Of a DNA stretch of 64,000 nucleotides, positions 25,220-34,082 are shown in pieces. The position numbers and the translations under genes were made by a program. Location of the stretch: assembly GCF_000518645.1 (NCBI RefSeq), contig NZ_JADZ01000014.1, forward strand, positions 157,165-221,164, read 5' to 3'. How positions within the stretch are numbered: position 1 is the first letter of the stretch; every line of letters begins with the position of its first letter. Source of the stretch: Curvibacter gracilis ATCC BAA-807 (GTDB lineage Bacteria > Pseudomonadota > Gammaproteobacteria > Burkholderiales > Burkholderiaceae_C). The notes beneath the pieces are model-generated. The model worked only from the letters and a program-made list of their open reading frames with translations. It did no database searches and was not told the DNA's origin.

Positions 25220-26380
25220 ATGAACTTTGCCCTCAATGACGAACAGAAAATGATGATCGACACCGTGCGTCGATTCATCGCCGAAGAACTGCAGCCCCTC
25301 GAAGACGAGGTCGAGCAGCAGGGTTTTCTGGCCCCCGACAAGGCCCGCGCCGTGCACGAAAAAGCCAAGGCCCTGGGCCTGTACGGCCTCAACATCCCGG
25401 CCGAGCATGGCGGTGGTGGCCTGGGCGTGGTGGACCGCATCCTGTGCGAGGAGCAGTTCGGCCACACCAGCGACATCCTGATCCGCCGCGCCTTCGGCAA
25501 CATCTACGAGCCCCTGCTCAAGTGCCAGGGCGAGCAGGTCGAGCGCTGGCTGCGCCCCACGGTGCGCGGCGAGCGCACTTGCGCGATTGCCATCACCGAG
25601 CCCGGCGCCGGCTCGGATGCCCAGGGCATCCGCACCCATGCCCGGCGCACCGACAGCGGCTGGGTGCTCAATGGCAGCAAGCATTTCATCAGCGATGGCG
25701 AATGGAGCGATTTCTTCCTGGTCTCGGCCAAGACCGGCGAGCGCGAGATCTCGATGTTCATGGTCGACAAGGGCCTGCCCGGTTTCACCGTGGGCAAGGA
25801 CCAGAAGATGATGGGCCTGCGTGGCACGCCCCACGTCGAGCTGTTCTTTGACAACGTGGCGCTCGAACCCGTGGCCTTGCTCGGTGAGCAGGGCCAGGGC
25901 TTCAAGCTGGCCATGGGCGCGCTCAACGTGGTGCGCCTGGCCCAGGTGGGTGCGCGCGCCGTGGGCAAGGCCAGCCATGTGCTGGAGCAGGTGGTCGACT
26001 ACGCTGCGCAGCGCCAGCAGTTCGGCCAGCCCATCGGCGACTTTCAACTGGTGCAGCAGATGCTGGCCGACAGTGTGATCGAGATCAATGCCGCGCGCTG
26101 GATGGCGCTGCACGCGGCCTGGCAACTCGACCAGGGCCAGGACGCCCGCGAGAGCATTGCCCAGGTCAAGGTGCATGCGGCCGAAACCCTGGGCCGCGTG
26201 GTCGACCGGGCCGTGCAGGTGTTCGGCGGCATGGGCTTCTGCAAGGAGCTGCCGATTGAGCGCTACTACCGCGACGCCCGCATCTACCGCATCTTCGACG
26301 GCACCAGCGAGATCCACCGCACCGTGATCGCGCGCAGCGTGCTCAAGAAGGGCGCCGCCCTGTTCGACCTGCACCGCTGA
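25220..26380 (+). CDS. Acyl-CoA dehydrogenase
   Basis: FAD enzyme introducing a double bond at C2-C3 of an acyl-CoA, 386 residues. The N-terminal helical domain (NFALNDEQKMMIDTVRRFIA), the FAD-contact motif CAIAITEPGAGSDAQG, the middle beta domain and the C-terminal RQQFGQPIGDFQLVQQMLAD are all present. The C-terminal IFDGTSEIHRTVIA has Asp where medium-chain enzymes carry the catalytic Glu in YEGT. ATG 25220 gives the family length; upstream codons to 25034 are not family-like. It is followed after 8 bases by a CoA-transferase, so the substrate is probably made by CoA transfer. Identity unknown. Confidence 0.9.
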   Translation: MNFALNDEQKMMIDTVRRFIAEELQPLEDEVEQQGFLAPDKARAVHEKAKALGLYGLNIPAEHGGGGLGVVDRILCEEQFGHTSDILIRRAFGNIYEPLLKCQGEQVERWLRPTVRGERTCAIAITEPGAGSDAQGIRTHARRTDSGWVLNGSKHFISDGEWSDFFLVSAKTGEREISMFMVDKGLPGFTVGKDQKMMGLRGTPHVELFFDNVALEPVALLGEQGQGFKLAMGALNVVRLAQVGARAVGKASHVLEQVVDYAAQRQQFGQPIGDFQLVQQMLADSVIEINAARWMALHAAWQLDQGQDARESIAQVKVHAAETLGRVVDRAVQVFGGMGFCKELPIERYYRDARIYRIFDGTSEIHRTVIARSVLKKGAALFDLHR

Positions 26381-26388
26381 GGCCTGGC

Positions 26389-27999
26389 ATGAGCGAACTC
26401 AACGCATCCAAATTCATGAGCGCGGCCCAGGCCGCGGCGCTGATCCGCGATGGCGACACCGTGGGCCTCATGGGCGGCGGCGGTGGCCTGATGGAGGCCA
26501 CCTGCCTGTTCGAGGCCGTGCAGGCCCGCTTTCTGGCCAGTGGCGCCCCGCGCGACCTCAGCGTGGTGCATGCGCTGGGCATCGGCGACAAGAAGAGCAA
26601 GGGCATGAACTGCTTTGCCCACGAGGGCCTGGTGCGCCGCGTCATCGGCGGCCACTGGGTGTGGTCGCCGGCCATGCAGCAGCTGGCGCTGGACAACAAG
26701 ATCGAGGCCTACATCCTGCCCGGTGGCGTGTCCAGCCAGCTGATGCGCGAGATCGGCGCCGGCCGCCCCGGCCTGCTGACCCATGTGGGGCTGGGCACGG
26801 TGTGTGACCCGCGCCAGGGCGGCGGCCGCATGAACGAGCGCGCCCGCGACGACCTGGCCGAGGTGCTGCAGCTCGATGGCCGCGAGTACCTGCGCTACAA
26901 GCCCTTCGCTATCCACATCGCCCTGGTGCGCGCCAGCGCGGCCGATGAGGACGGCAACATCAGCTTCGAGCACGAAGCCGCCAACCTCGATGCCCAGTCG
27001 CTGGCCCTGGCCGCACGCAACAGCGGCGGGCGGGTGATCGTGCAGGTGAAGGAGCGGCTGCCGCGCGGCGCCCTCAAGGCGCGCGAGGTGCGCATCCCGG
27101 CCGCCTGGGTCGATGCCATCGTGGTCGACCCCGAACAGCGCGCCAGCTACGACATCCCCTTTGACCCGGCCCTGAGCGGCGAGTTGACGGGTGAGGCCCG
27201 CCGCGCCAGCGAACAGGCCGATCAGGTGGCCGAGCAGGCCGCTGCCGCCCAGGCCTTCGGCGAGCGCCAGGCCGTGGCCCGGCGCGCGGCCGAAGAGCTG
27301 TTCAACACCGGCAAGCCGCGCCCGGTGGTCAACTTCGGCGTGGGCGTGCCCGATGCCGTGGCCAAGCTGATCGCGGCGCGGGGCGAACAGCACCGCCTGT
27401 ACCAGACCATCGAACACGGCACCTATGGCGGCACCCTGCTCGACGGCGTGCTGTTCGGCTATGCGCGCAACGCCAGCGCCATGCTCGATGCCGCCACGCA
27501 GTTCGACTTCTATGCCGGCGGCGGTCTGGACATCGCCTTCCTGGGGCTGGGCGAACTCGATGCCCAGGGCAACGTCAATGTGTCGCGCCTGGGTGGGCTG
27601 ACCGTGGGCCCCGGCGGCTTCATCGACATCGCACAGAACGCCCGCAAGGTGGTGTTCTGCGGCACCTTTGCCGCCAAGGGGGTGAAGCTGCAGACCGGTG
27701 ATGGCCAGATGCGCGTGCTGCAACAGGGCAGCGTGCGCAAGCTGGTGCGCCAGGTCGACCAGATCACCTTCAGCGGGCCGCAAAGCCTGGTGCGGGGTCA
27801 GCAGGTGCTGTACCTCACCGAGCGGGCCAGCTTCCGGCTCACGCCGCAGGGGCTGGAGTTGTTCGAACTGGCGCCGGGCATCGACCTGCAGCGCGACGTG
27901 CTCGATCAGATGGACTTCCGCCCCCGGATCGCCAGCGCGCTCGCCACGATGGCGCAGGCCCATTTTTGCGAGTCAAAAGTGCCGGCGCTTGAGGCATGA
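26389..27999 (+). CDS. Acyl CoA:acetate/3-ketoacid CoA-transferase, fused alpha-beta
   Basis: Family I CoA-transferase of 536 residues, in which the alpha half (KFMSAAQAAALIRDGDTVGL, GGGGGLMEATCLFEAV) and the beta half (VNFGVGVPDAVAKLIAA onwards) are joined as in propionate CoA-transferase and YdiF. The catalytic Glu is expected in YQTIEHGTYGG near residue 345. It moves CoA from a donor such as acetyl-CoA or succinyl-CoA to a carboxylic acid. It lies between an acyl-CoA dehydrogenase and an IclR regulator in one operon; substrate unknown. Confidence 0.9.
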   Translation: MSELNASKFMSAAQAAALIRDGDTVGLMGGGGGLMEATCLFEAVQARFLASGAPRDLSVVHALGIGDKKSKGMNCFAHEGLVRRVIGGHWVWSPAMQQLALDNKIEAYILPGGVSSQLMREIGAGRPGLLTHVGLGTVCDPRQGGGRMNERARDDLAEVLQLDGREYLRYKPFAIHIALVRASAADEDGNISFEHEAANLDAQSLALAARNSGGRVIVQVKERLPRGALKAREVRIPAAWVDAIVVDPEQRASYDIPFDPALSGELTGEARRASEQADQVAEQAAAAQAFGERQAVARRAAEELFNTGKPRPVVNFGVGVPDAVAKLIAARGEQHRLYQTIEHGTYGGTLLDGVLFGYARNASAMLDAATQFDFYAGGGLDIAFLGLGELDAQGNVNVSRLGGLTVGPGGFIDIAQNARKVVFCGTFAAKGVKLQTGDGQMRVLQQGSVRKLVRQVDQITFSGPQSLVRGQQVLYLTERASFRLTPQGLELFELAPGIDLQRDVLDQMDFRPRIASALATMAQAHFCESKVPALEA

Positions 28000-28009
28000 T
28001 GCAGCCCAT

Positions 28010-28033
28010 GGCGGCACTCCAGCGGGTGCCGCC
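28010..28033 (+). other. GC-rich hairpin between CoA-transferase and iclR genes
   Basis: GGCGGCAC (28010-28017) and GTGCCGCC (28026-28033) form a perfect 8-bp stem around an 8-base loop, 10 bases after the CoA-transferase stop. No T-run follows. It may stabilise the upstream message or partly separate the two genes. Confidence 0.5.
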
Positions 28034-28059
28034 CCGTCTACCCTGAATGCCATACCGCC

Positions 28060-28845
28060 ATGTCCACTGCGCCCGCCGCTTCCAAAGACAACGCTGAATC
28101 CAGCGACATCATCGACAGCCTGGGCCGGGGCTTGCGCGTCATCGAGGCTTTCGACGACGCGCACCCGCGCCTGAGTTCGTCCGAGGTGGCCGCCCGCTCG
28201 GGCATCACCCGCACGGCGGCGCGCCGCTACCTGCTCAGCCTGGTGCACTTCGGCTATGCCGACACCGACGGCAAGCGCTTCTGGCTCATGCCACGCATCC
28301 TGCGCCTGGGCCAGAGCTACCTCGACTCGGCCCGCCTGCCGCGCCTGGTGCAGCCCTTCTTGCAGCGCCTGTCGGCCGATTGCGGCGAGACCTTCAACTT
28401 CAGCGTGCTCGACGGCCACGAGGTGGTGTACGTGGCGCGCAGTGCCAGCAACCGCATGGAGTCCATCGGCTTTGCCGTGAGCGCCCGCGTACCGGCCCAT
28501 CTGGTGACCCCAGGCATTGCCATGCTGTCCACCTTCACCCCGGCAGCCCTGGAGGCCTGGGCCGCGGTGCACGAATTCAATGCCTTCACCCAGAACAGCG
28601 CGGCCAATGCCCCGCAGTTTCTGCAGACCGTGGCCGCCGCCCGCCACCAGGGCTACTGGACCAGCGAAGGCCTGCTCACCCTGGGCCTGCGCGGCATCGC
28701 CATGCCGGTGAAAGACCGCAAGGGCGAATGCCGCGGCGCCATCGGCTCGACCATGCCGGCCCAGCCCTACACCCATGACGAGATGGTGCAGCGCTTTCTG
28801 CCGCGCCTGACCGAGGTGGCCAACGTGCTGCGCGATCTGGTGTGA
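28060..28845 (+). CDS. IclR family transcriptional regulator (copy 4)
   Basis: Regulator of 261 residues in the PcaR/PobR branch: DIIDSLGRGLRVIEAFDDAH, helix-turn-helix LSSSEVAARSGITRTAARRY, then LLSLVHFGYADTDGKRFWLM and effector domain with NFSVLDGHEVVYVARSASNR. It is very similar to the copy at 13727. It follows the acyl-CoA dehydrogenase/CoA-transferase genes and its stop overlaps the start of the HAD gene (GTGA), so it is within that operon. Confidence 0.92.
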   Translation: MSTAPAASKDNAESSDIIDSLGRGLRVIEAFDDAHPRLSSSEVAARSGITRTAARRYLLSLVHFGYADTDGKRFWLMPRILRLGQSYLDSARLPRLVQPFLQRLSADCGETFNFSVLDGHEVVYVARSASNRMESIGFAVSARVPAHLVTPGIAMLSTFTPAALEAWAAVHEFNAFTQNSAANAPQFLQTVAAARHQGYWTSEGLLTLGLRGIAMPVKDRKGECRGAIGSTMPAQPYTHDEMVQRFLPRLTEVANVLRDLV

Positions 28846-29504
28846 GCACCGCCTTGCTGCACGGCATCGAGGCGCTGATCTTCGATTGCGATGGCACCCT
28901 GGTCGACAGCGAGGAGCCCGGGCTGGAGGTGCTGCATGCGCTGGCGCTCGAAGAAGGCCTGAGCCTCAGTCTGGCGGAGGCCCGGCAGCGTTTTCGCGGT
29001 GTGCGCATGGCCGACTGCGTGGCCTGGATCGCGGCCCGGCGCGCCGACCGGCCGGCGGGCTTCGAGGCCGAGTTCATGGCCCGGGTGCGCCGCCAGACCG
29101 AGCTGCGCTTTCGCCAGGGCCTGCAGCCCATGCCGGGCGCTCCCGAGTTGCTGGCCACCCTGCGCGCGCAAGGGCGGCCGATGGCCGTGGCCACCAACGG
29201 ACCACGCGAGAAGGTCGAGCTGTCACTGGGCCTGACGGGCCTGCGTGAGCCCTTCGGCGCCCACGTCTACTGCGCCTATGAGGTGGGCAGCTTCAAGCCC
29301 GAGCCCGGTCTGTTCCTGCATGCGGCCCAGGCCCTGGGCATGGCGCCGCAACACTGCGCGGTGGTCGAAGACAGCCTGCCCGGTCTGCAGGCCGCTCTGG
29401 CCGCGGGCATGCGGGCCTTTTCACTCCACCCGCGCGCCGGCCTGCCCGAGGCCCTGGTGCAGCGTGTGCACTTCATCGATCGGCTCAGCGAGCTGTTGCC
29501 CTGA
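28842..29504 (+). CDS. HAD superfamily phosphatase
   Basis: Hydrolase of 220 residues in the beta-phosphoglucomutase/phosphoglycolate phosphatase group. FDCDGTLVDSEEPG (about residues 11-24) carries the nucleophile Asp and acid/base Asp, MAVATNGPREKVE the Thr/Ser motif, FKPEPGLFLHAAQALG the Lys, and AVVEDSLPGLQAAL the metal Asp. The GTG start at 28842 overlaps the iclR stop by four bases, showing translational coupling. Substrate unknown. It is convergent with the AroE-like gene at 29506, one base apart. Confidence 0.9.
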   Translation: MSTALLHGIEALIFDCDGTLVDSEEPGLEVLHALALEEGLSLSLAEARQRFRGVRMADCVAWIAARRADRPAGFEAEFMARVRRQTELRFRQGLQPMPGAPELLATLRAQGRPMAVATNGPREKVELSLGLTGLREPFGAHVYCAYEVGSFKPEPGLFLHAAQALGMAPQHCAVVEDSLPGLQAALAAGMRAFSLHPRAGLPEALVQRVHFIDRLSELLP

Positions 29505-29505
29505 A

Positions 29506-30360
29506 TCAGGCGACGCGTTGCAAGGCCTGGCGCACGGGCGTCAGGTCGGCCGCCAGCGCATCGGCCATGGCCTCGAAGCCGAAGAAGCGCAGGTACTCGG
29601 GCACCTGCTGGGTCAGCATCTCGAAGCCTGGGTGCACGGTGATGCCCCGCTTTTCGCAGGCCTGTTGCAAGGGCGTGGCATAGGGTTTCATGAGGATGTC
29701 GACCACCGCGGCGCCCGGCGCCAGGGCCTCTACGTCGAAAGGCAGCGGATCATCCCGGTTCAGACCCAGCGAGGTGCAGTGCACCACCAGGTCAAAGCCG
29801 CTGGCGTCGGGCGTGGCCACGGCGTGCACCGGGGCGGCGGCACCGTCGGCCAGACGCGCCGCGATCCGCTGGGTGTGGGCGGGGTCACGGTCCCACAGGG
29901 CCAGCGTGCCCAGCCGGCGTTCGGCCAAGGAGGTGGCGACGGCGGTGCCCGCGCCGCCCAGGCCCAGCACCAGCACCCGGCGGCCTTCGGGCGCCAGCCC
30001 GAAATGGTCCAGCGACTTCGACAGGCCCAGGCCATCGAACAGCGCGCCGCGCAGGCTGCCATCCGGCTCGCGGCGCAGCGCGTTCACCGCCCCGGCGCGC
30101 CGGCCCAGCCGGTCCACGTGTTGAGACAGGGCCACGGCGGGCGTCTTGTGCGGGATGGTGAGCCACAGGCCCGGCACGTTGGCGGCCGACAGGGCGCCGC
30201 GCACAAAGCCCTCAAAGCGCTCGGGCGCCACCTCGGCGGGCAGCAGCACGGCGTTCACGCCATGCGTCTGGAACAAGGGGTTGAACACCTCGGGCGCGCG
30301 CACCTGGGTGACCGGGTGGCCGAGCACGAAAAAGACCTGGGTGTGTCCGTCGATGAGCAT
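29506..30360 (-). CDS. Shikimate/quinate dehydrogenase-like protein (AroE family, copy 3)
   Basis: NAD(P)-dependent dehydrogenase, 284 residues. FVLGHPVTQVRAPEVFNPLF is the substrate loop (Ala and Val where AroE has Ser), LWLTIPHKTPAVALSQHVDR has the catalytic Lys, LRGALFDGLGLSKS the Asp, and RRVLVLGLGGAGTAVATSLA the nucleotide-binding loop. Like the other two copies it has FDG in place of NTDG, so a catabolic role is likely. It is divergent from the porin gene across a 584-base gap. Confidence 0.87.
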   Translation of the reverse strand: MLIDGHTQVFFVLGHPVTQVRAPEVFNPLFQTHGVNAVLLPAEVAPERFEGFVRGALSAANVPGLWLTIPHKTPAVALSQHVDRLGRRAGAVNALRREPDGSLRGALFDGLGLSKSLDHFGLAPEGRRVLVLGLGGAGTAVATSLAERRLGTLALWDRDPAHTQRIAARLADGAAAPVHAVATPDASGFDLVVHCTSLGLNRDDPLPFDVEALAPGAAVVDILMKPYATPLQQACEKRGITVHPGFEMLTQQVPEYLRFFGFEAMADALAADLTPVRQALQRVA

Positions 30361-30783
30361 GCAAGAAAAGGGGCCGGAGGCGGCCCGTCAATGAACCAGG
30401 CCCGCACGATAGTGGCTCGGTGGCCGGGCTTCAAGCGCGTGCTGCAGCGGGTGGGCGCACAGCGCGCAGGGCGTGCGGAAATGCCTTCATCACAGGGTTT
30501 TTCCTTTCAGTGGCAAGGACTTGGCGCTGGGTGGGTGTTGTTTGCCGGTGCCCGCGAACGCTAGGGATATCCCCTGAATCGGGTGTGAGGCGCTCGACTT
30601 GCGCGCTATGCGCACGGTGGCTGCGGGCTTGCATTGAATTGACCCGGGGCGATGCCTAGCATTCAGCCATCCAAGGTGCCGGGTTGGGGCGCCGTGCCTT
30701 CGCGAGGGGGCGGTGCCCCACTGGTCTTTTGCTCTGCGGCTGCCACCGCGGGCGAGGGGGAACGATGCCTGGATACCTGTTCC

Positions 30784-30811
30784 CCCGGGTTGCTGACGAC
30801 AGCAGCCCGGG
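30784..30811. other. Strong hairpin in the 584-base gap upstream of the porin
   Basis: CCCGGGTTGCTG pairs with CAGCAGCCCGGG (one G-T wobble) around the loop ACGA, giving a 12-bp stem. It lies about 135 bases before the porin start and is probably in the porin leader mRNA. The rest of 30361-30944 shows no gene that I can support. Confidence 0.55.
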
Positions 30812-30944
30812 CCCCCTGCAAAAGAGCGCCGGCCCGCGTGCCGACGCTGTTTTGTTCACCCGGCACGCAAACGGGTGATGAGTCTGAGCAACGCGCCGAT
30901 TGAAACGCACAAGCAAGTCAAAACAAAGTCACCAGGAGCACTCC

Positions 30945-32066
30945 GTGAAGAAGACAAACCCCATCATCGCCGCCGTCATGGCCCTCGGCCTGGCCGGTGC
31001 CGCCCAGGCCCAATCCAGCCTGACCATCTACGGCAGCATCGACCAATACTTCAACCACATGACCAGCAGCAGCGGTGCCAAGCTGAACACCCTGCAAGAT
31101 GGCAAGGACCTGCGCAGCCGTCTGGGCTTCCGCGGCGTGGAAGACCTGGGCGGCGGTCTGTCGGCCAAGTTCCAGCTCGAAATGGGCATTGCCGCCGTGT
31201 CGGGCGCCACCGCAGACGCCAGCCGCGCCTTCGACCGCCAAAGCTGGGTCGGCCTGGCCGACAGCAGCCTGGGTGAAGTCCGCATCGGTCGCCAGAACAC
31301 CGCCATCTTCTACCGTGGCGATTACATCGACTACACCTCGCGCACGCTGGGCTCGATCGTCAACAACTTCGGCGTGCCTTCGCGCTACGACAACGACGTG
31401 TCCTACATCTCGCCGCGTTGGGCCGGCCTGCAACTTGAAGGCCATTTCGCCCAGCAGCAAGCCAGCGCCACCACCGGCCAGGTCACCACGCCCATCACCC
31501 AACTGGCCGCGGACTACCTGAACGGCCCGTTCCGCGTGGGTTACGCCGGCCTGCAGGCCAAGGCCCCGCAGAACGCGGCGATCAATGCCAATGTGTTCTA
31601 TCACAACCTGTACGCCAACTACGACTACGGCAAGGGCAAGGTCTACGCCGTGTACATCAAGTCGAACAACATTGCCTCGAGTGCCAACGGCAACAACGCC
31701 GCCCAGGTGCTGGGCAATGTGGGCGGTGCCGTCAGCTGGACCAGCGCCAGCGTGAACCGCACCTTTGACGTGTTCCAGGTCTCGGCCGATTACAACGTGA
31801 GCCCGCAGCTGCGCGTGGGTGCCCTGTACGGCCGCATCAGCGACAAGTCGGGTGCTGGCCAGAACGCCAACGGCGGCTCGATCGGTGCGTACTACGCCCT
31901 GTCCAAGCGCACCACGCTGTCGGCCCTGTGGGAAACCATGCGCAACGACACCAATGCCGGCTTCCGTCCCTCGGGTTCGGCAGGCCTGGCGCCCAACTTC
32001 GCCGGTACCGACGTGAACGGCCGCACCATCAGCGGCTTCCAGGTGGGCGTTGTTCATCGTTTCTGA
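30945..32066 (+). CDS. Gram-negative porin (4-type, Burkholderiales)
   Basis: Outer-membrane trimeric beta-barrel porin, 373 residues. The start is GTG at 30945 with AGGAG seven bases upstream, giving the signal peptide VKKTNPIIAAVMALGLAGAA with cleavage after AQA. The mature protein opens QSSLTIYGSIDQYF, has LRSRLGFRGVEDLGGGLSAK and FDRQSWVGLADSSLGEVRIG, and ends in VGVVHRF with the C-terminal Phe needed for barrel assembly. It lies just upstream of the fused dehydroshikimate dehydratase, so it may help ring acids cross the outer membrane. Confidence 0.93.
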   Translation: MKKTNPIIAAVMALGLAGAAQAQSSLTIYGSIDQYFNHMTSSSGAKLNTLQDGKDLRSRLGFRGVEDLGGGLSAKFQLEMGIAAVSGATADASRAFDRQSWVGLADSSLGEVRIGRQNTAIFYRGDYIDYTSRTLGSIVNNFGVPSRYDNDVSYISPRWAGLQLEGHFAQQQASATTGQVTTPITQLAADYLNGPFRVGYAGLQAKAPQNAAINANVFYHNLYANYDYGKGKVYAVYIKSNNIASSANGNNAAQVLGNVGGAVSWTSASVNRTFDVFQVSADYNVSPQLRVGALYGRISDKSGAGQNANGGSIGAYYALSKRTTLSALWETMRNDTNAGFRPSGSAGLAPNFAGTDVNGRTISGFQVGVVHRF

Positions 32067-32093
32067 TCAAGGGCCCCTTGGGGCCTCTTGGAG

Positions 32094-32116
32094 GGCCTGG
32101 GGCTGTGCTCCAGGCC
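32094..32116 (+). terminator. Putative terminator hairpin after the porin
   Basis: GGCCTGG (32094-32100) pairs with CCAGGCC (32110-32116); a weak T-containing stretch (TTGTCGTTT) follows. It may reduce read-through into the dehydratase gene at 32155. Confidence 0.45.
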
Positions 32117-32154
32117 TTGTCGTTTCATGAATTGTTTTTCCGGGCCTGACTCCG

Positions 32155-34062
32155 ATGCGCCGTTCCATTGCCACCGTCTCCCTCAGCGGCACCTTGCGTG
32201 AAAAGCTGGAGGCGATTGCCGCCGCCCGTTTCGACGGCATCGAGCTGTTCGAGAACGATTTCACCCACTTCACCGGTTCGGCGCGCGATCTGGGCCGCAT
32301 GGCGCAAGACCTGGGCCTGGGCATCGACCTGTTCCAGCCCTTTCGCGATTTCGAGGCCATGCCCGAGCCGCTGTTCCGCAAAAGCCTGGACCGGGCCGAG
32401 CGCAAGTTCGACCTGATGCAGGACATGGGCGCCCAGCTGATGCTGTGCTGCTCCAACACCTCGCCGGCCGTGATCGACGACCCGGATCTGGCGGCCGCCC
32501 AGTTGTACGAACTCGCCGAGCGGGCCGCCCGGCGCAACCTGCGCGTGGGCTTCGAGGCCCTGGCCTGGGGCCGTGTCACGAACCTGTATGGCCAGGCCTG
32601 GGACATCGTGCGCCGCGCCAATCACCCGCACCTGGGTCTGATCCTGGACAGCTTCCACACCTTGTCGCTGCGCGACGACCCGAGCGCCATCGCCGACATC
32701 CCGGGCGACAAGATCTTTTTCCTGCAGATGGCCGATGCGCCCTGGATGCAGCTCGACGTGCTGCACTGGGCGCGCCACCACCGCAATTTTCCGGGCCAGG
32801 GCCAACTGCCCGTGGTGCCTTTTCTGCAGCGCGTGCTGGAGGCCGGCTACAGCGGACCGCTGTCGCTGGAGATCTTCAACGATGTGTTCCGCGGCACGCC
32901 CAACCGCCGCATCGCGGTGGATGCCATGCGCTCGCTGTTGCACCTGGAAAGCGAGGTGCGCAAGCTGCGCGAGGCCGCAGCGCCCGGCACCCCGGCCGCC
33001 GCCCCGCTGCAGGTGGAGCTGTTCAGCCCGCCGGCCGCGCCCGCGCTGGAGGGCTTTTCCTTCCTCGAATTTGCCGCCCAGGGCGAGTCGGCCGCCGACC
33101 TCGGTCGCTGGCTGGGCCAGATGGGTTTCGAGCGCGTGGGCCGGCACCGCTCCAAGGCGGTGGATCTGTACCGCCAGGGCGGCGTGAACCTGATCGTGAA
33201 CGCCCAACCGGGCTCGGTGGCCAGCCAGCGCTTCGAGGCGCATGGCCCCTCGGTGTGTGCCTGGGGCCTGCGCACCGGCAGCCCGCTGGCCGCGGTGAAC
33301 CGCGCCACCGCCATGTGCTCGCAACGCTACGACGGCCCCATCGGCCCGAGCGAGATGCACGTGCCTGCCATCGTGGTGCCCGGTGGCAACCTGAACTACT
33401 TCGTGCCGGCCGCCCTGGGCGAGATGGGCTTGTTCGAGGCCGACTTCGAGCTGGCGCCCCTGCCCGAGCAGCCCGCCGTGGCCGATCTGCAGCACATCGA
33501 CCACCTGGGCCTGGGCCTGGCGCTGGACCAGCGCGACACCTGGGTGCTGTTCTCGCGCGCCGTGCTGGGCCTGGAGACCGGCGACAGCGTCAACATTGCC
33601 GACCCCTTCGGCCTGGTGCGCAACCAGGCGGTGTTCAACCCAGCCCGCAGCGTGCGCCTGGTGCTCAATGTGTCCGACAGCCAGCGCACCCGCACGGCCC
33701 GCGATGCGCGCCAGCAGGGCGGGGCGGCGGTGCAGCACATTGCTTTCGCCTGCGCCGATCTGGTCGGCACGGTGAGGCGCCTGCGCGAGCGCGGCGTGGC
33801 CTTTGTGCCGGTGTCGCCCAACTACTACGACGACCTGCCGACCCGGCTCGACATCGAGCCCGCCCTGCTGCAAAGCCTGCGCGAGGCCGGCATCCTGTAC
33901 GACGCCAGCGCCGATGGCGCCTACCTGCACATCTACACCGAGCGCTTTGACGGTCGATTCTTCTTCGAGTTCGTGCAGCGCATCGGGGGCTATGACGGGC
34001 AGGGCGGCTTCAACGCCTCGGCGCGCATGGTGGCCCAAGTGGACGACCCGGTCGGGCACTGA
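32155..34062 (+). CDS. quiC1: 3-dehydroshikimate dehydratase fused to HPPD-like domain (QuiC1 type)
   Basis: Converts 3-dehydroshikimate to protocatechuate, linking quinate/shikimate use to aromatic ring cleavage. The 635-residue protein has an N-terminal TIM barrel with all metal residues: Glu in GFEALAWG (about residue 129), Asp and His in LILDSFHTLS, Gln in FLQMADAP and Glu in LSLEIFND. The C-terminal half is a VOC/HPPD-like domain that keeps His (HIDHLGLG), His (VQHIAFAC) and Glu (FFFEFVQR). This is the arrangement of Pseudomonas QuiC1. It follows the porin gene. A separate and degenerate version of the two halves is encoded at 14893-16676. Confidence 0.9.
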   Translation: MRRSIATVSLSGTLREKLEAIAAARFDGIELFENDFTHFTGSARDLGRMAQDLGLGIDLFQPFRDFEAMPEPLFRKSLDRAERKFDLMQDMGAQLMLCCSNTSPAVIDDPDLAAAQLYELAERAARRNLRVGFEALAWGRVTNLYGQAWDIVRRANHPHLGLILDSFHTLSLRDDPSAIADIPGDKIFFLQMADAPWMQLDVLHWARHHRNFPGQGQLPVVPFLQRVLEAGYSGPLSLEIFNDVFRGTPNRRIAVDAMRSLLHLESEVRKLREAAAPGTPAAAPLQVELFSPPAAPALEGFSFLEFAAQGESAADLGRWLGQMGFERVGRHRSKAVDLYRQGGVNLIVNAQPGSVASQRFEAHGPSVCAWGLRTGSPLAAVNRATAMCSQRYDGPIGPSEMHVPAIVVPGGNLNYFVPAALGEMGLFEADFELAPLPEQPAVADLQHIDHLGLGLALDQRDTWVLFSRAVLGLETGDSVNIADPFGLVRNQAVFNPARSVRLVLNVSDSQRTRTARDARQQGGAAVQHIAFACADLVGTVRRLRERGVAFVPVSPNYYDDLPTRLDIEPALLQSLREAGILYDASADGAYLHIYTERFDGRFFFEFVQRIGGYDGQGGFNASARMVAQVDDPVGH

Positions 34063-34082
34063 GCGGACAGTGACCCTGCGGT

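Noticed and set aside
30663..30916. Small open frames in the gap before the porin
   Set aside because: Short, overlapping in several frames, with no ribosome site or family resemblance.
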